Source of the DNA: Siphonodentalium dalli
Lineage: Eukaryota > Mollusca > Scaphopoda > Gadilida > Siphonodentaliidae
Direction: 5' to 3'
Length of the DNA stretch: 64,000 nt
NCBI GenBank assembly: GCA_032622095.1
Contig: CP136067.1
Coordinates: forward strand, 98,756,707-98,820,706
Position 1 is the first letter of the stretch. Each line of letters opens with the position of its first letter. Shown piece after piece: positions 1 through 10,149 of this stretch. The notes beneath the pieces were generated by a model. It was not told the DNA's origin. It saw nothing but the letters and a program-made list of their open reading frames with translations, and made no database searches. The position numbers and the translations under genes are program-made.

Positions 1-919
1 GATATGAATTTCCAATAAATCCTGGCAAAATACAAGATCGCGTGTTTATAAAGAGTTGCAAGTTGCCAAATATCACCAGAAAGTTCTGATATTAATATGA
101 AAATATCATGTTGTCCATAAAAAAGGTCGATATATCGCGTGTCATATGTGTCAAATATAACCAAAAATGTCACGTTCATTTGGCAATGCATCCGTAAAAC
201 CTCTATTTATCTGTGTCACTGTTGTATAACTGCATGATGTGGACCACAAAGTACAAGCGGTTCGTGGCAGTGTACCTTCGTCTATTATTCGATGTAGACT
301 ACTCACATGGATTGACGTGTCGCAGGGGATGGGGTTGGGCATACAGCACTCAAATGTTGGCCAATAGTTTCAATAGATGGAAATAATTATTGTTTCATGC
401 CTACCACAATATTACCTGGGAATATGAAAACAAAGTTGTGTTGAATTTGGCATGATAGTTTGATATCACAGCCAGTATATTTATAGTGCAATTCCTACTT
501 TTGCCGACTTTCTTTTATCAGTTGGGAAATTTCCAAACATATATAGGGATGATATCAGTTTGGAAATTTGCAACAGTTGGAAACCTTGAGGTGCCAGTTA
601 GAAATTTCCAACCCAAGTGCGATAGTGTGCAAATGGAATTTCAAAGACTTGGATATTGGGCATGGTTCAACGGCTGACATAAGCTTCGTGCTTTCTGTCA
701 AATCCCATTTTCTAATGTGTTTCTCTTTATGTTACAGGCCTATATACTATACAATTTATGTTCATTGATGATACGATACGATTTACTTGCATGACCGCCA
801 AAAAAGGCAGTATGCTAACAAAACAATACAATTCATATATAATAAAACAAAACTTATCAAATAAATACACGTGAACATGACATGTGTAGCCATGTATACA
901 TGTATTTTTATTGTGTGAT
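1..919. other. AT-rich sequence, nothing recognised
   Basis: No gene, RNA or element boundary could be supported here. Short open frames exist on both strands but have no recognisable domain, splice context or conserved partner elsewhere in the window. Confidence 0.5.
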
Positions 920-1042
920 ACATGTATGTTTATTGTGTGATGGCACGCATAATATTTATTCAAAACGGTTATCAAAGAAGAGCCGGACCACGTTGGGCAA
1001 TTTACAGAAACTGAAATCTTGTTTTCGCAAAGCATAGTTAAA
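920..1042 (+). repeat. Dispersed repeat, partner of 14330-14452
   Basis: About 120 bp around 'atggcacgcataatattta' and 'caaaacggttatcaaagaag' is nearly identical to 14330-14452. The match stops at 'agcatagt' in both copies. In the second copy an 18-bp-TIR element (14451-14890) begins at that point. The sequence belongs to the duplicated block that repeats at roughly 16-17 kb spacing in the first half of the window. Confidence 0.75.
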
Positions 1043-1439
1043 GTGGTGTGAAACACTCCGGTTGGGTGATCAAATAGAAATTGATAATTATCTTGCTCAA
1101 AGTAGTTATTTGTTACCCAATATCAATACAAATTGACGATACACATTATCATTCTTATATATTAATTAAATGCAATGGCTCTCGATGGCGAAATCATTTG
1201 TGTTAGATTATCGCATATAGTTGCGTCCCGGATCGAGATGTAAAGATTTACAATTGGGCGCAGTTCCGACGATGTTTTCTATGGAGTGGTATGGTTGATT
1301 TCTTTGAAATTTTGGCGATGTTAGTAGAATGCTATACATTCCCCATATTGGCATAGCGCCTGAGTACTAACTTATAAATTTCACGCAACCGAACAAGTCC
1401 ATAATATGTCTTTAATACGTACCGCAACACTTATCATAT
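1043..1439. other. Intergenic, nothing recognised
   Basis: No gene is visible. The last part ('ctttaatacgtaccgcaa', near 1410) matches sequence just after the small TIR element near 14889, so the stretch belongs to the duplicated block even though its middle does not align by eye. Confidence 0.45.
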
Positions 1440-2041
1440 ACTTTTGCGTTTTGAACATAAAACCCCTGTCACACTCCGCTGCGATCAGGCTGGCGCGTGC
1501 ATTGCGCTGAAAAATTATCAAAGCGCCAAGCTAAACGCATTGGTGACGCAGTTGACACTGGTTAGGGCGGGAGACGGCCCCATATTCGCCCATGAGTGCC
1601 AGAGCGTCGCGCTTGTGCATCCACAAAACAAGCGCAGAGGTTCGGCGTTCTGACCAGGGCGCAGTACTGTTGCCGTGGCAGCGAAAAGCCAGCGACGTGA
1701 GCGTCCCGTTGACGTAGCAAGGATGCATACAAGCTACTCGTTGTCGCAGTAAGAAACCAATCTTTTCCTCTGCGACTGCGGTAAGCTTAAAACCCCTCCG
1801 CTTAAAAACACTCCGCTGCGATCAGGTCGGAGCTTGCATTGCCCTGAACAAGCTTATCACGTTTTATTGCGCTCTTATTACGACCCATTGCGTTTCTACT
1901 TTGTCAAGTCTCACGCTCTCACGCGCTCTCACTGTGCTTCCTCTGAGCTGTAAATGTCCTTAGTGCGTCCAAGTCGCTGTCGCTGTGTTGCTAGTATGTT
2001 CTCAATAAGTTTGCAAAACGTTCGCTGCCTGGGCGCGGAGA

Positions 2042-2050
2042 GTATAAATA
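2042..2050 (+). promoter_or_regulatory. TATA box, copy A
   Basis: GTATAAATA lies 67 bp before the ATG at 2109, within a GC-rich context. The same box, TTATAAATA, lies 66 bp before the equivalent ATG in copy B (18941-18949). About 30 bp downstream is the conserved 'ccagtcatagtcag', a plausible initiator region. Confidence 0.55.
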
Positions 2051-2108
2051 GCGCGTCCCGCGTGCTCCAGTCATAGTCAGTGTTTAGGTTGTGTGAATAT
2101 ACTCAACA

Positions 2109-2180
2109 ATGTTTATAATTCTTCTAATATGCACATTAATCCACATCACGTGTATAATGAAAGTGTCAAAAACAATGTAG
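2109..2180 (+). CDS. 23-aa hydrophobic ORF, copy A
   Basis: An ATG is followed by 22 more codons and TAG. The predicted peptide is strongly hydrophobic at its N-terminal half, signal- or anchor-like, and ends in a short Lys/Ser/Thr tail. The equivalent ORF at 19008-19079 has the same length, start and stop. Differences between the two are Leu/Val, Leu/Ile and Thr/Ala plus synonymous changes, which keeps the hydrophobic character. It may be a short peptide gene or an upstream ORF in a 5' leader. A splice-donor-like site follows at the equivalent place in copy B but is broken here (AG|ATGAGT at 2201-2208). The function is unknown. Confidence 0.35.
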   Translation: MFIILLICTLIHITCIMKVSKTM

Positions 2181-2222
2181 CTCAACTTGGGGATGCGTTA
2201 AGATGAGTTATATGCTGAGTAA

Positions 2223-2525
2223 TCAATTGAATGATAAAGAAGGGAAGTCAAAAAGTTTCTGTAAAGGACTTGTGTAGTTTAAATTATTTACATTTAACAA
2301 TATTTCAACAATAAAAGATGGCTGCAATGTTTGCCAATGGATTCGGTATGTGAAACCCAAGATGGCTGCTGGCGGATATGTATTATAACGAAATTCGGGG
2401 AACAAATTATGCCTCGATTCCATCTAGTTGTCAACCAGAATATCCATATGAAGTTTAGTGACGGTCGTATGAAGGAGGCTGCCTGTATGGTATGTCACAG
2501 GATTTAGTCATGGAAAGAGTAAAAT
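2223..2525 (+). repeat. Dispersed 'aagatggctgc' repeat, copy A
   Basis: The stretch beginning 'attgaatgataaagaaggg' is nearly identical to 19130-19436. It carries a degenerate module (an 'aagatggctgctggcgg' core followed by 'gaagtttggtgacggtcgt'-like sequence) that also occurs in diverged form at 19440-19850 and 15900-17000. The match to copy B stops at about 2525, where Helitron sequence begins. Copy B continues into unrelated sequence, so this point is an insertion or deletion boundary. Confidence 0.7.
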
Positions 2526-2645
2526 CAAGGTCAAATCGGGTAAAATATTGAAAAACCCAATATTAACTCATTGAAAAACACAAACAAAACATAAAACATT
2601 GTCATGTTTCTGACCAAGCGCGCCAGTGGCGGGCTAACCTGCTAG
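2526..2645 (+). mobile_element. Helitron-like 3' fragment, family 1
   Basis: A 5'-truncated piece ends in the family-1 terminus: a GC stem-loop (CGCCAGTGGCG), 'GCTAACCTG' and CTAG at 2642-2645. It opens with 'tcaaggtcaaatcgggtaa', the usual interior motif before the 3' end. It is the first member of array A. Confidence 0.75.
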
Positions 2646-3436
2646 TCTACTATATATATTGAGAACTACGTATATATATATGTGTGTATATATATATATA
2701 TATGTATGTGGGCACGTCATGGAATCGAAAACGCCTGGACGGATCGAGCTCAAATTTCGTATATAAGTGTAAAAAACACGGGAATCGTCCACGTCGCATT
2801 TTGGACAAGCTCTGATCACCGATTCTCCACTCCCAATCATCAAAATCACCGCAAACGCCACTGCGGGGGTTAAGGCATCAACGATCTTTATATTGACCAT
2901 ATTCGGAGTTGTTAACGACGAACGCTCTTTATTGAAATCGACGTGGCTAAACGACTAGCCCCATGCGTCCGAAATACGGATGCGGAACTAAATGCAATTA
3001 TCTCGATTAAAAAGGCAGAATTGATCTAAGAAGCGTTTGTTTACAATTCAACGCAACTTATCGCTCGAAATATTATGCAGAGAGATTTCACGACGGGATT
3101 AATTGACTGTCCGCTCTTTTCGGGGACTACGGGGAAGTTTAGGACGGGTACCATGAATTAACTCATTGAAAAACAAAAATGCGTTGTCTGTCGTTCCTAG
3201 GAAGGGGGGATTTCATCGGGTCAATTAGAATAAAAATTAAATAAACAGGTCAATTAGAATAAAAATTAAATAAATATTAAAAAATTCCAAAAAACATAAA
3301 TTAAATTTAAAAAACATTAAATTAATATTAAAAAATAAAAAAAAATAAAAATATTAAAATAAAAAAAAAAAATTTAAATAAAAAAAAAAAAAATTAATTT
3401 CTGACCAACCACGCCAGTGGCGGGCTAACCTGCTAG
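2646..3436 (+). mobile_element. Helitron-like unit A1 (family 1)
   Basis: It starts with TCTACTATATATATTGAG directly after the previous CTAG and ends with the hairpin CGCCAGTGGCG plus CTAG at 3433-3436. It has the family-1 interior: a (TA)n/(TG)n patch, 'aaaacgcctggacggatcga', 'gagcgtttgtttacaattca', and an A/T-rich tail of short AAAAATTA runs before the hairpin. There is no coding sequence. Confidence 0.82.
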
Positions 3437-3946
3437 TCTATCTCATATATATTTTTGAAGACCTCTGTCTGTATGTTTGTTTGTCTGTATGTTTGTCATT
3501 TATACAAATCTACGATTCTCGACCGATCGGGACGAAACTTGGTACGTGTGTGTAGTTTGACCAGGCGGTGGACGTTGTTGTATTGGCGAGCCCGTGCGGC
3601 GCCCGCTTCGCGCATGCGCAGACGAGATCTCGGAAACGGTGGAGCTATCGACTTGAAATTTGATACGTAAATGTATCTTGCCCCGGATACGAATTTTATC
3701 GGGTCGCCGAGCCCGTGCGACGCCTGCCTCGCGCATGCACAGACGAGATCTCGGAAACGGGTGGAGCTATCGACTTGAAATTTGATATGTGAATGTATCT
3801 TGCCCCGAATACAAATTTTATCGGGTCGCCGAGCCCGTGCGACACCAGCTTCGCGCATGCGCAGACCAGATCTCGGAAACGGGTGGAGCTATCGACCTGA
3901 AATTTGGTTTTTGAATAGCTCGGACAACGTCGGGCTCATCGGCTAG
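3437..3946 (+). mobile_element. Helitron-like unit A2 (family 2)
   Basis: The 5' end is TCTATCTCATATATATTTTTGAAG. The 3' end is a GCTCG/CGGGC stem around 'gacaacgt', then TCATCGG and CTAG at 3943-3946. The interior starts at 'acgattctcgaccgatcgg' and then holds about 2.7 copies of a 122-bp tandem repeat (landmark 'gatctcggaaacgg' near 3625, 3747 and 3869). The GC-rich repeat leaves frames open on both strands, but these are by-products of its low-stop composition. Confidence 0.82.
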
Positions 3947-3968
3947 TACTATATATATTGAGACTTCC

Positions 3969-4021
<53 letters not shown>

Positions 4022-5105
4022 CTTTATAGAATCGAAAACGGCTGGCTCGATTGAGTTCAAACTTCCCATCTAAGGGTAAAAACCAACGAACACCGTAGTT
4101 GTCGCGTTTTGGAGAAGCTCTGATCACCCTTTATCCACTCCCAAATCACCGCAAAGGCACGGCGGGGGTTAATCAAGTGATAATTTAATGAGCGTTTGTT
4201 TTTGACGCATCGCTATAAAGAGCGTCTGTTTACCATTCAACGTTATTAGCATCTGCAGAGAGATATAGCGGGGAAATTTATTGGATGCCATAGTACTCTT
4301 ACAACATCATTGTTATAGTATGTATGACACTTAGGTCAGGGCTTAGGGGGTAGTTATAGGCATAATGCTTCTCAGAAATTCCGGTTACAAACCAACACTC
4401 ACAATTTCGTGTTTACGCAAACGCAACGTTATCGCTCGAAATTTATTATGTAGAGAGATATACGGGAACAAGTGCTTTCCTATTTTTAGAACGCAACACA
4501 TGATACCAAACAAAATTACGTCGCGTTGGTGATGGCGTTCACGGCGGGATTAATTGACTTCCGCTCTTTGCGAGGATGTGGTTCACGACGGGATTAACTT
4601 TGCGGGGACTATTGACCATCTCGTAAGGGTGACAACCTCTGTCAGGGGCTGCTCAATGGCCACGGGCAGGTTAAAAAAAATCATACCTCTTCTGGGTCTG
4701 GGCGTGTATATACATGAGCGTGTTGTGTTCCTAAGAACGCGGAGCGTGTTGTGTTCATAAGAACGCGGATCGGGTAAGTTTTTCCGCCCTACCTGAGCTC
4801 AAACTTCGTATATAAGTGTAAAAACACACGGGGATCGTCGACGTCGCATTGTGTGAAACATTCTTATGTCTGTCGTTCCTAGGAACGGGGGAATTTTTCA
4901 TCGGGTCAGTCTTAACCTTCAAACGGGTACCCACAAATTATATATTGTGACCCCGACATGACCTTGACATTGAAAATGAAGAATTCAAGGTCAAATCGGG
5001 TAAAATATTGAAAAACCCAATATTAACTCATTGAAAAACACAAACAAAACATAATACATTGTCATGTTTCTGACCAAGCACGCCAGTGGCGGGCTAACCT
5101 GCTAA
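3947..5105 (+). mobile_element. Helitron-like unit A3 (family 1, long form)
   Basis: It starts TACTATATATATTGAGAC right after the family-2 CTAG and ends with the hairpin CGCCAGTGGCG plus CTAA at 5102-5105 (CTRR, A variant). It contains the long internal module from 'aatcaagtgataatttaatg' to 'aacgggggaatttttcatcg', also present at 6449-7183 and 26810-27540. A (TA)n tract lies at 3974-4015. Confidence 0.8.
3974..4015. repeat. (TA)n microsatellite
   Basis: A pure alternating TA tract lies about 27 bp inside the 5' end of unit A3. The same position carries variable TA or TG runs in most family-1 units, so the tract is an ancestral part of the element that expands and contracts. Confidence 0.9.
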
Positions 5106-5154
5106 TCTACTATATATTTTGAGAACTACGTATATATATGTGTGTATATATATA
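5106..5154 (+). mobile_element. Helitron 5' stub
   Basis: Forty-nine bases starting TCTACTATATATTTTGAGAA follow the CTAA of unit A3. The stub is cut at 5154 by the terminus of a minus-strand Helitron unit. Its remaining part does not reappear after the minus-strand insert; sequence restarts at a fresh 5' end at 6249. Confidence 0.7.
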
Positions 5155-5761
5155 CTAGAAGATGACCCGACTTCGTCCGGGCTTTGACCTTGAATTGTCC
5201 ATTTTGAAGTCAAGGTCAAGTGGGGTCACGATTTGACCGGTCCAAAACACTGCCCGGACAAAAGTACCCGACAAACGTGCCCGTCGAAATCCATCCGGTT
5301 TTACCCGATTGACCTCGAATTGATCATTTTGAAGGTCAATGTCAGGTTGGGGTCACGACTCGACCCGTCCAATACACTCAGTGGACAAAAGTAACCCTAC
5401 GTATCAAATTTCGTCGAAATCCCATCAAAATTCGCGATTTGACCTTGAATTGACCAGATTTCAAGGTCAAGGTCACGTCGCTCGGGCAAATGAATAGGCT
5501 TATGAGACTCCCCATACGAAAGTACCCCCACATACCAAGTTTCATCAAAATCCCGTGATATTCGTGCGTTTGACCTTGAAATGACCCGATTTCAAAGTCA
5601 AAGTCACGTCGCACGGGCACATTAATACGCCTATGGCACTCCCCGGTCGAAAATACCCCCACATAGCAAGTTTCATCGAAATCGGCTCGGCCGTTTTCGA
5701 GTCCATTGGAAACAGACAGACACACACACACAGACACACAGATCTTCCAAAATATATAATA
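5155..5761 (-). mobile_element. Minus-strand Helitron-like unit (family 3)
   Basis: Read on the minus strand it starts TATTATATATTTTGGAAG at 5761, passes a (GT)-rich tract and several 'tcaaggtcaa' motifs, and ends in a CGAAGTCGGGTC hairpin side, spacer and CTAG at 5158-5155. The interior is a series of ~120-bp degenerate repeats, each with 'gaccttgaatt' and 'aatttcgtcgaaat'. It abuts the next minus-strand unit head-to-tail at 5761/5762. Confidence 0.78.
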
Positions 5762-6248
5762 CTAGAAGGCGACCCGACTTCGTCCCGGCTTTGACCTTGA
5801 ATTGTCCATTTTGAAGGTCAAGGTCAAGTGGGGTCATGATTTGACCAGTCCAAAACATTGCCCGGACAAAAGTACCCGTCGAAATCCATCGGGTTTTGCC
5901 AAATTTGACCTTGAATTGATCATTTTGAAGGTCAAGGTCAGGTCGGGGTCACGACTCGACCCGTCCAATACACTCAGTGGACAAAAGTAACCCTACTATC
6001 AAATATCGTCGAAATCCCATCAAAATTCGCGATTTGACCTTGAATTGACCCGATTTCAAGGTCAATGTCACGTCGCACGGGCAAATGAATAGGCTTATGA
6101 GACTCCCCATTTGAAAGTTCCACCACATACCAAGTTTCATCAAAATCCCGTGATATTCGGCCGTTTGACCTTGAAATGACCCGATTTCAAGGTCAAGGTC
6201 ACGTCGCACGGGCAAATTAATAGGCCCATGTAACTCCCAGGCCGAAAA
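5762..6248 (-). mobile_element. Minus-strand Helitron-like unit, 5'-truncated (family 3)
   Basis: Same family and orientation as the neighbour at 5155-5761 and closely similar in sequence. Its 3' CTAG (5765-5762) abuts the 5' end of that neighbour with no bases between. Its own 5' end is missing: at 6248/6249 the sequence switches to a plus-strand family-1 start. Confidence 0.72.
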
Positions 6249-7654
6249 TACTATATATTTTGAGACTTCCGTATATATATATATATATATATATGTGTGT
6301 ACTTTATAGAATCGAAAACGGCTGGCTCGATTGAGTTCAAACTTCCCATCTAAGGGTAAAAACCAACAAACACCGTAGTTGTCGCGTTTTGGAGAAGCTC
6401 TGAGCACCCTTTATCCACTCCCAAATCACCGCAAAGGCACGGCGGGGGTTAATCAAGTGATAATTTAATGAGCGTTTGTTTTTGAAGCATCGCTATAAAG
6501 AGCGTCTGTTTACCATTCAACGTTATTAGCATCTGTAGAGAGATATAGCGGGGAGATTTATTGGATGCCATAGTACTCTTACAACATCATTGTTATAGTA
6601 TGTATGACACTTAGGTCAGGGCTTATGGGGGTAGTTATAGGCATAATGCTTCTCAGAAATCCCGGTTACAAACCAACACTCACGATTTCGTGTTTACGCA
6701 AACGCAACGTTATCGCTCGAAATTTATTATGTAGAGAGATATACTGGAACAAGTGCTTTCCTATTTTTAGAACGCAACACATGATACCAAACAAAAATTA
6801 CGTCGCGTTGGTGTTGGCGTTCACGACGGGATTAATTGACTGTCCGCTCTTTGCGAGGATGGGGTTTACGACGTGATTAACTTTGCGGGGACTATTGACC
6901 ATCTCGTAAGGGTGGACAACCTCTGTCAGGGGCTGCTCAATGGCCACGGGCAGGTTAAAAAAATCATACCTCTTCTGGGTCTGGGCGTGTATATACATGA
7001 GCGTGTTGTGTTCCTACGAACGCAGAGCGTGTTGTGTTCCTAAGAACGCGGATCGGGTAAGTTTTTCCGCCCTATGTGAGCTCAAACTTCGTATATAAGT
7101 GTAAAAACACACGGGGATCGTCGACGTCGCATTGTGTGAAACATTCTTATGTCTGTCGTTCCTAGGAACGGGGGAATTTTTCATCAACATCGTTGGCATA
7201 CCTCTTTTAGGAACGGGTATCATAATACGTATGCGCGACGAAATGCAATTATCTCGATTAAAAAGGCAGAATTGATCTAAGCAGCGTTTGTTTACAATTC
7301 AACGCAACGCTATCGCTCTAAATATTATGCAGAGATTTCACGACGGGATTAATTGACTGTCCGCTCTTTTCTGGGAGACGGGTACCATGAATTAACTCAT
7401 TGAAAAACAAACAATGCGTTGTCTGTCGTTCCTAGGAATGGGGGATTTCAGGTCAATTCGGGGACTAATCTAGGAACGGGGATGTTTAGGACGGGTACCA
7501 TAAATTATCTCATTGAAAAACAAACAATGCGTTGTCTGTCGTTCCAAGGAAGGGGGGATTTCATCGGGTCAATTTTTCCGCCAGAAACAAAAAATTCAAT
7601 TAAACAAATTTCATGTTTCTGACCAACCACGCCAGTGGCAGGCTAACATGCTAG
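6249..7654 (+). mobile_element. Helitron-like unit A4 (family 1, long form)
   Basis: It starts TACTATATATTTTGAGAC and ends with the CGCCAGTGGC hairpin (3' arm altered, 'GCAGGC') and CTAG at 7651-7654. The first ~900 bp follow unit A3 closely. The remainder carries extra 'ttgtctgtcgttcctagga' modules. No protein domain is seen. Confidence 0.8.
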
Positions 7655-8319
7655 TCTCATATATATTTTGAAGACATCTGTCTGTCTGTTTGTCTGTTTG
7701 TCTGTTTGTCTGTTTGTCTGTCATTTATACAAATCTACGATTTTCGACCGATCGGGACGAAACTTGGTACGTGTGTGTAGTTTGACCAGGCGGTGGTCGT
7801 TGTCGTATTGGCGAGCCCGTGCGGCGCCCGCTTCGAGCATGCGCAGACGAGATCTCGGAAATGGGTGGAGCTATCGACTTGAAATGTTCTACGTTAATGT
7901 ATCTTGCCCCGGACGCGAATTTTATCGCATCGCCGGCCCGTGCGACGCCAGCTTCGCGCATGCGCAGACGAGATCTCGGAAACGGTGGAGCTATCGACTT
8001 GAAATTTGCTATGTGAATGTATCTTGCCCCGGATACGAGTGTTATCGGGTCGCGAGCCCGTGCGACGCCAGCTTCGCGCATGCGCAGACCAGATCTCGGA
8101 AACGGGTGGAGCTATCGACTTGAAATTTGGTTTTTGAATAGCCCATTTGGTATGTGAATGTATCTTGCCCCGGATACGAATTTTATCGGGTCGCCGAGCC
8201 CGTGCGACGCCAGCTTCGACTTAAAATGTATGCGCAGACCAGATCTCGGAAACGGGTGGAGCTATCGACTTGAAATTTGGTTTTTGAATAGCCCGGACAA
8301 CGTCGGGCTCATCGGCTAG
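7655..8319 (+). mobile_element. Helitron-like unit A5 (family 2)
   Basis: It starts TCTCATATATATTTTGAAGAC and ends with GCCCG/CGGGC around 'gacaacgt', TCATCGG and CTAG at 8316-8319. A (TCTGTTTG)n tract follows the 5' end. The ~121-bp internal repeat is present in four partial copies, the last two separated by a short duplicated 3' piece (8140-8230). Confidence 0.82.
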
Positions 8320-9279
8320 TCTACTATATATGTTGAGGCTTCCGTATATATATGTGTGTGTGTGTGTGGGTTCTTCATAGAATCGGAAACGGCTGGTCGG
8401 ATTGAGCTCAAACTTCCTATCTAAGGGTAAAATCCCACGGACACCGTCGGCGTCGCGTTTTGGTTGGAGAAGCTCAGAGCACCCGTTCTCCAATCTCAAT
8501 CACAAAAAAACGGCACTGCGGTGGTTAATCAAGTGATAATTTAATGAGCGTTTGTTTTTGACGCATCGCTATAAAGAGCGTCTGATTACCATTCAACGTT
8601 ATTAGCATATGCAGAGAGATATACGGGAACAATACTTTTGAGTGGTTATCTATGCGGGGAGATTTATTGGATGCCATAGTACTCTTACAACATCATTGGT
8701 ATAGTATGTATGACACTTAGGTCAGGGCTCAGGTGGGGGTAGTTAGTGTGGATATAGGCATAATGCTTCTCATAAATCCCGGTTACAAACCAACACTCAC
8801 AATTTCGTCTTTTGCATCAGATACCAACACCTAGACCGATCGGGACGAAACTTGGTACGTGAGTGTAGTTTGATCAGGTTGTCGTCGTTGTCGTATTGGC
8901 GAGCCCGTGCGACGCCCGTGCAGCGCATGCGCAGACGAGATCTCGGAAACGGGTGGAGCTATCGACTTGAAATTTGGTATGTGAATGTATCTTGCCCCGG
9001 ATACAAATTTTATCGGGTCGCCGAGCCCGTGCGACGCCAGCTTCGCGCATGTGCAGACCAGATCTCGGAAACAGGTGGAGATATCGACTTGAAATTTGGG
9101 TTTTGAATAGCCCGGACAACGTCGAGCTCAACAATTTTTCATCCGCCCGATGTACCTTAAATCTTTTAGGGACGGGTACCATACTTTCTCTTGATTAAAA
9201 AGGCACAATTATCTCGTTGTAAAGCCAAAAAAATGTCATGTTTCTGACCAACGCCGCCAGTGGCGGGCTAACCTGCTAG
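8320..9279 (+). mobile_element. Helitron-like unit A6, chimeric (family 1 ends, family 2 insert)
   Basis: It starts TCTACTATATATGTTGAGGC and ends with GCCGCCAGTGGCGGGC and CTAG at 9276-9279, so both ends are family 1. From about 8830 to 9125 it carries the family-2 interior, including two of the 121-bp repeats and a copy of the family-2 hairpin region ('gcccggacaacgtcgagctc') that lacks the terminal CTAG. The unit is therefore a recombinant or a nested insertion that lost its ends. Confidence 0.75.
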
Positions 9280-10149
9280 TCTACTATATAATTTGAGACT
9301 TCCGTATATATATGTGTGTATATGTGTACTTCATGGAATACAAAACGCGTGTTCAGATTGAGCTCAAATTCCGTATATAAGTGTAAAATCCCACCAACAC
9401 GGCCGTGGTCGCGTTTTGGAGAAGCTCAGAGCACCGTTTCTCCAATCATCAAATCACCGCAATCGCCACTTCGGGGTTAATAGCATTGATATATAAAGAG
9501 CGTTCGTTTTCCGTAGTGTCTATATAAAGAGCGTCGTTTTCGCTATCTACTTATCTGTATGACGGGAGTCTGTAGCCTGTCGCTCGAAATATTATGCAGA
9601 GACATTTCACGACGGGAAGCGTTTGTTTTCAATTCAATGCAATGTTATCGCTCGAGCGTTGTCTGTCGTTCCTAGGAAGGGGGGATTTCTACGGTAAATT
9701 TCGTTTCGCTATCTACTTATCTGTATGACGGGAGTCTGTAGTCTGTCGCTCGAAATATTATGCAGAGACATTTCACGACGGGAAGCGTTTGTTTTCAATT
9801 CAATGCAATGTTATCGCTCGAGCGTTGTCTGTCGTTCCTAGGAAGGGGGGATTTCAACGGTTAAATATTTCCGCCAGAAACAAAAAATTTAATTAAAACA
9901 ATTTAAATTTAAAAACATTTAAAAATAAAAAAACAATTCAGAAAAAAAAAATATTAAATTTAAAAAACATTAAATTCATATTAAAAAATAAAAAAAACAA
10001 AAATAAATAAAAACAAAATAATAAAACAAATGTCATGTTTCTGACGAAATTTGGTACAAATGCAGCACAAGTGTCTCGGAACCTGTTGCAATTGCTTTTT
10101 CGAACAAAGCCATGGGACGAATGCCGCCAGTGGCGGGCTAACCTGCTAG
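9280..10149 (+). mobile_element. Helitron-like unit A7 (family 1) with internal duplication
   Basis: It starts TCTACTATATAATTTGAGAC and ends GCCGCCAGTGGCGGGC...CTAG at 10146-10149. A ~166-bp segment is tandemly duplicated at 9541-9706 and 9707-9870 (landmark 'cgctatctacttatctgtat'). The last 200 bp are A-rich. Confidence 0.8.

Larger units (their letters stand above)
1440..2200 (+). promoter_or_regulatory. CpG-rich duplicated promoter segment, copy A
   Basis: This segment is richer in CpG than its neighbours. It is repeated at 18295-19105 with high similarity. A ~50-bp motif starting 'cactccgctgcgatcagg' occurs twice inside each copy (near 1474 and 1810 here). The segment ends in a TATA box and a short ORF, listed separately. 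The arrangement of GC-rich upstream DNA, TATA, short leader and ATG looks like an RNA polymerase II promoter with a first exon. The gene or element it served is not identified. It could equally be the promoter-bearing end of a mobile element. Confidence 0.5.

Noticed and set aside
3496..3858. 120-codon and other open frames on both strands in the family-2 Helitron repeats
   Set aside because: They follow the 122-bp GC-rich repeat unit by unit, exist on both strands at once and show no domain; they are compositional.
5378..6407. Long minus-strand frames (119 and 152 codons) across the Helitron units
   Set aside because: They run through unit boundaries and microsatellites and repeat the same 'tcaaggtcaa' derived phrase; not a protein.
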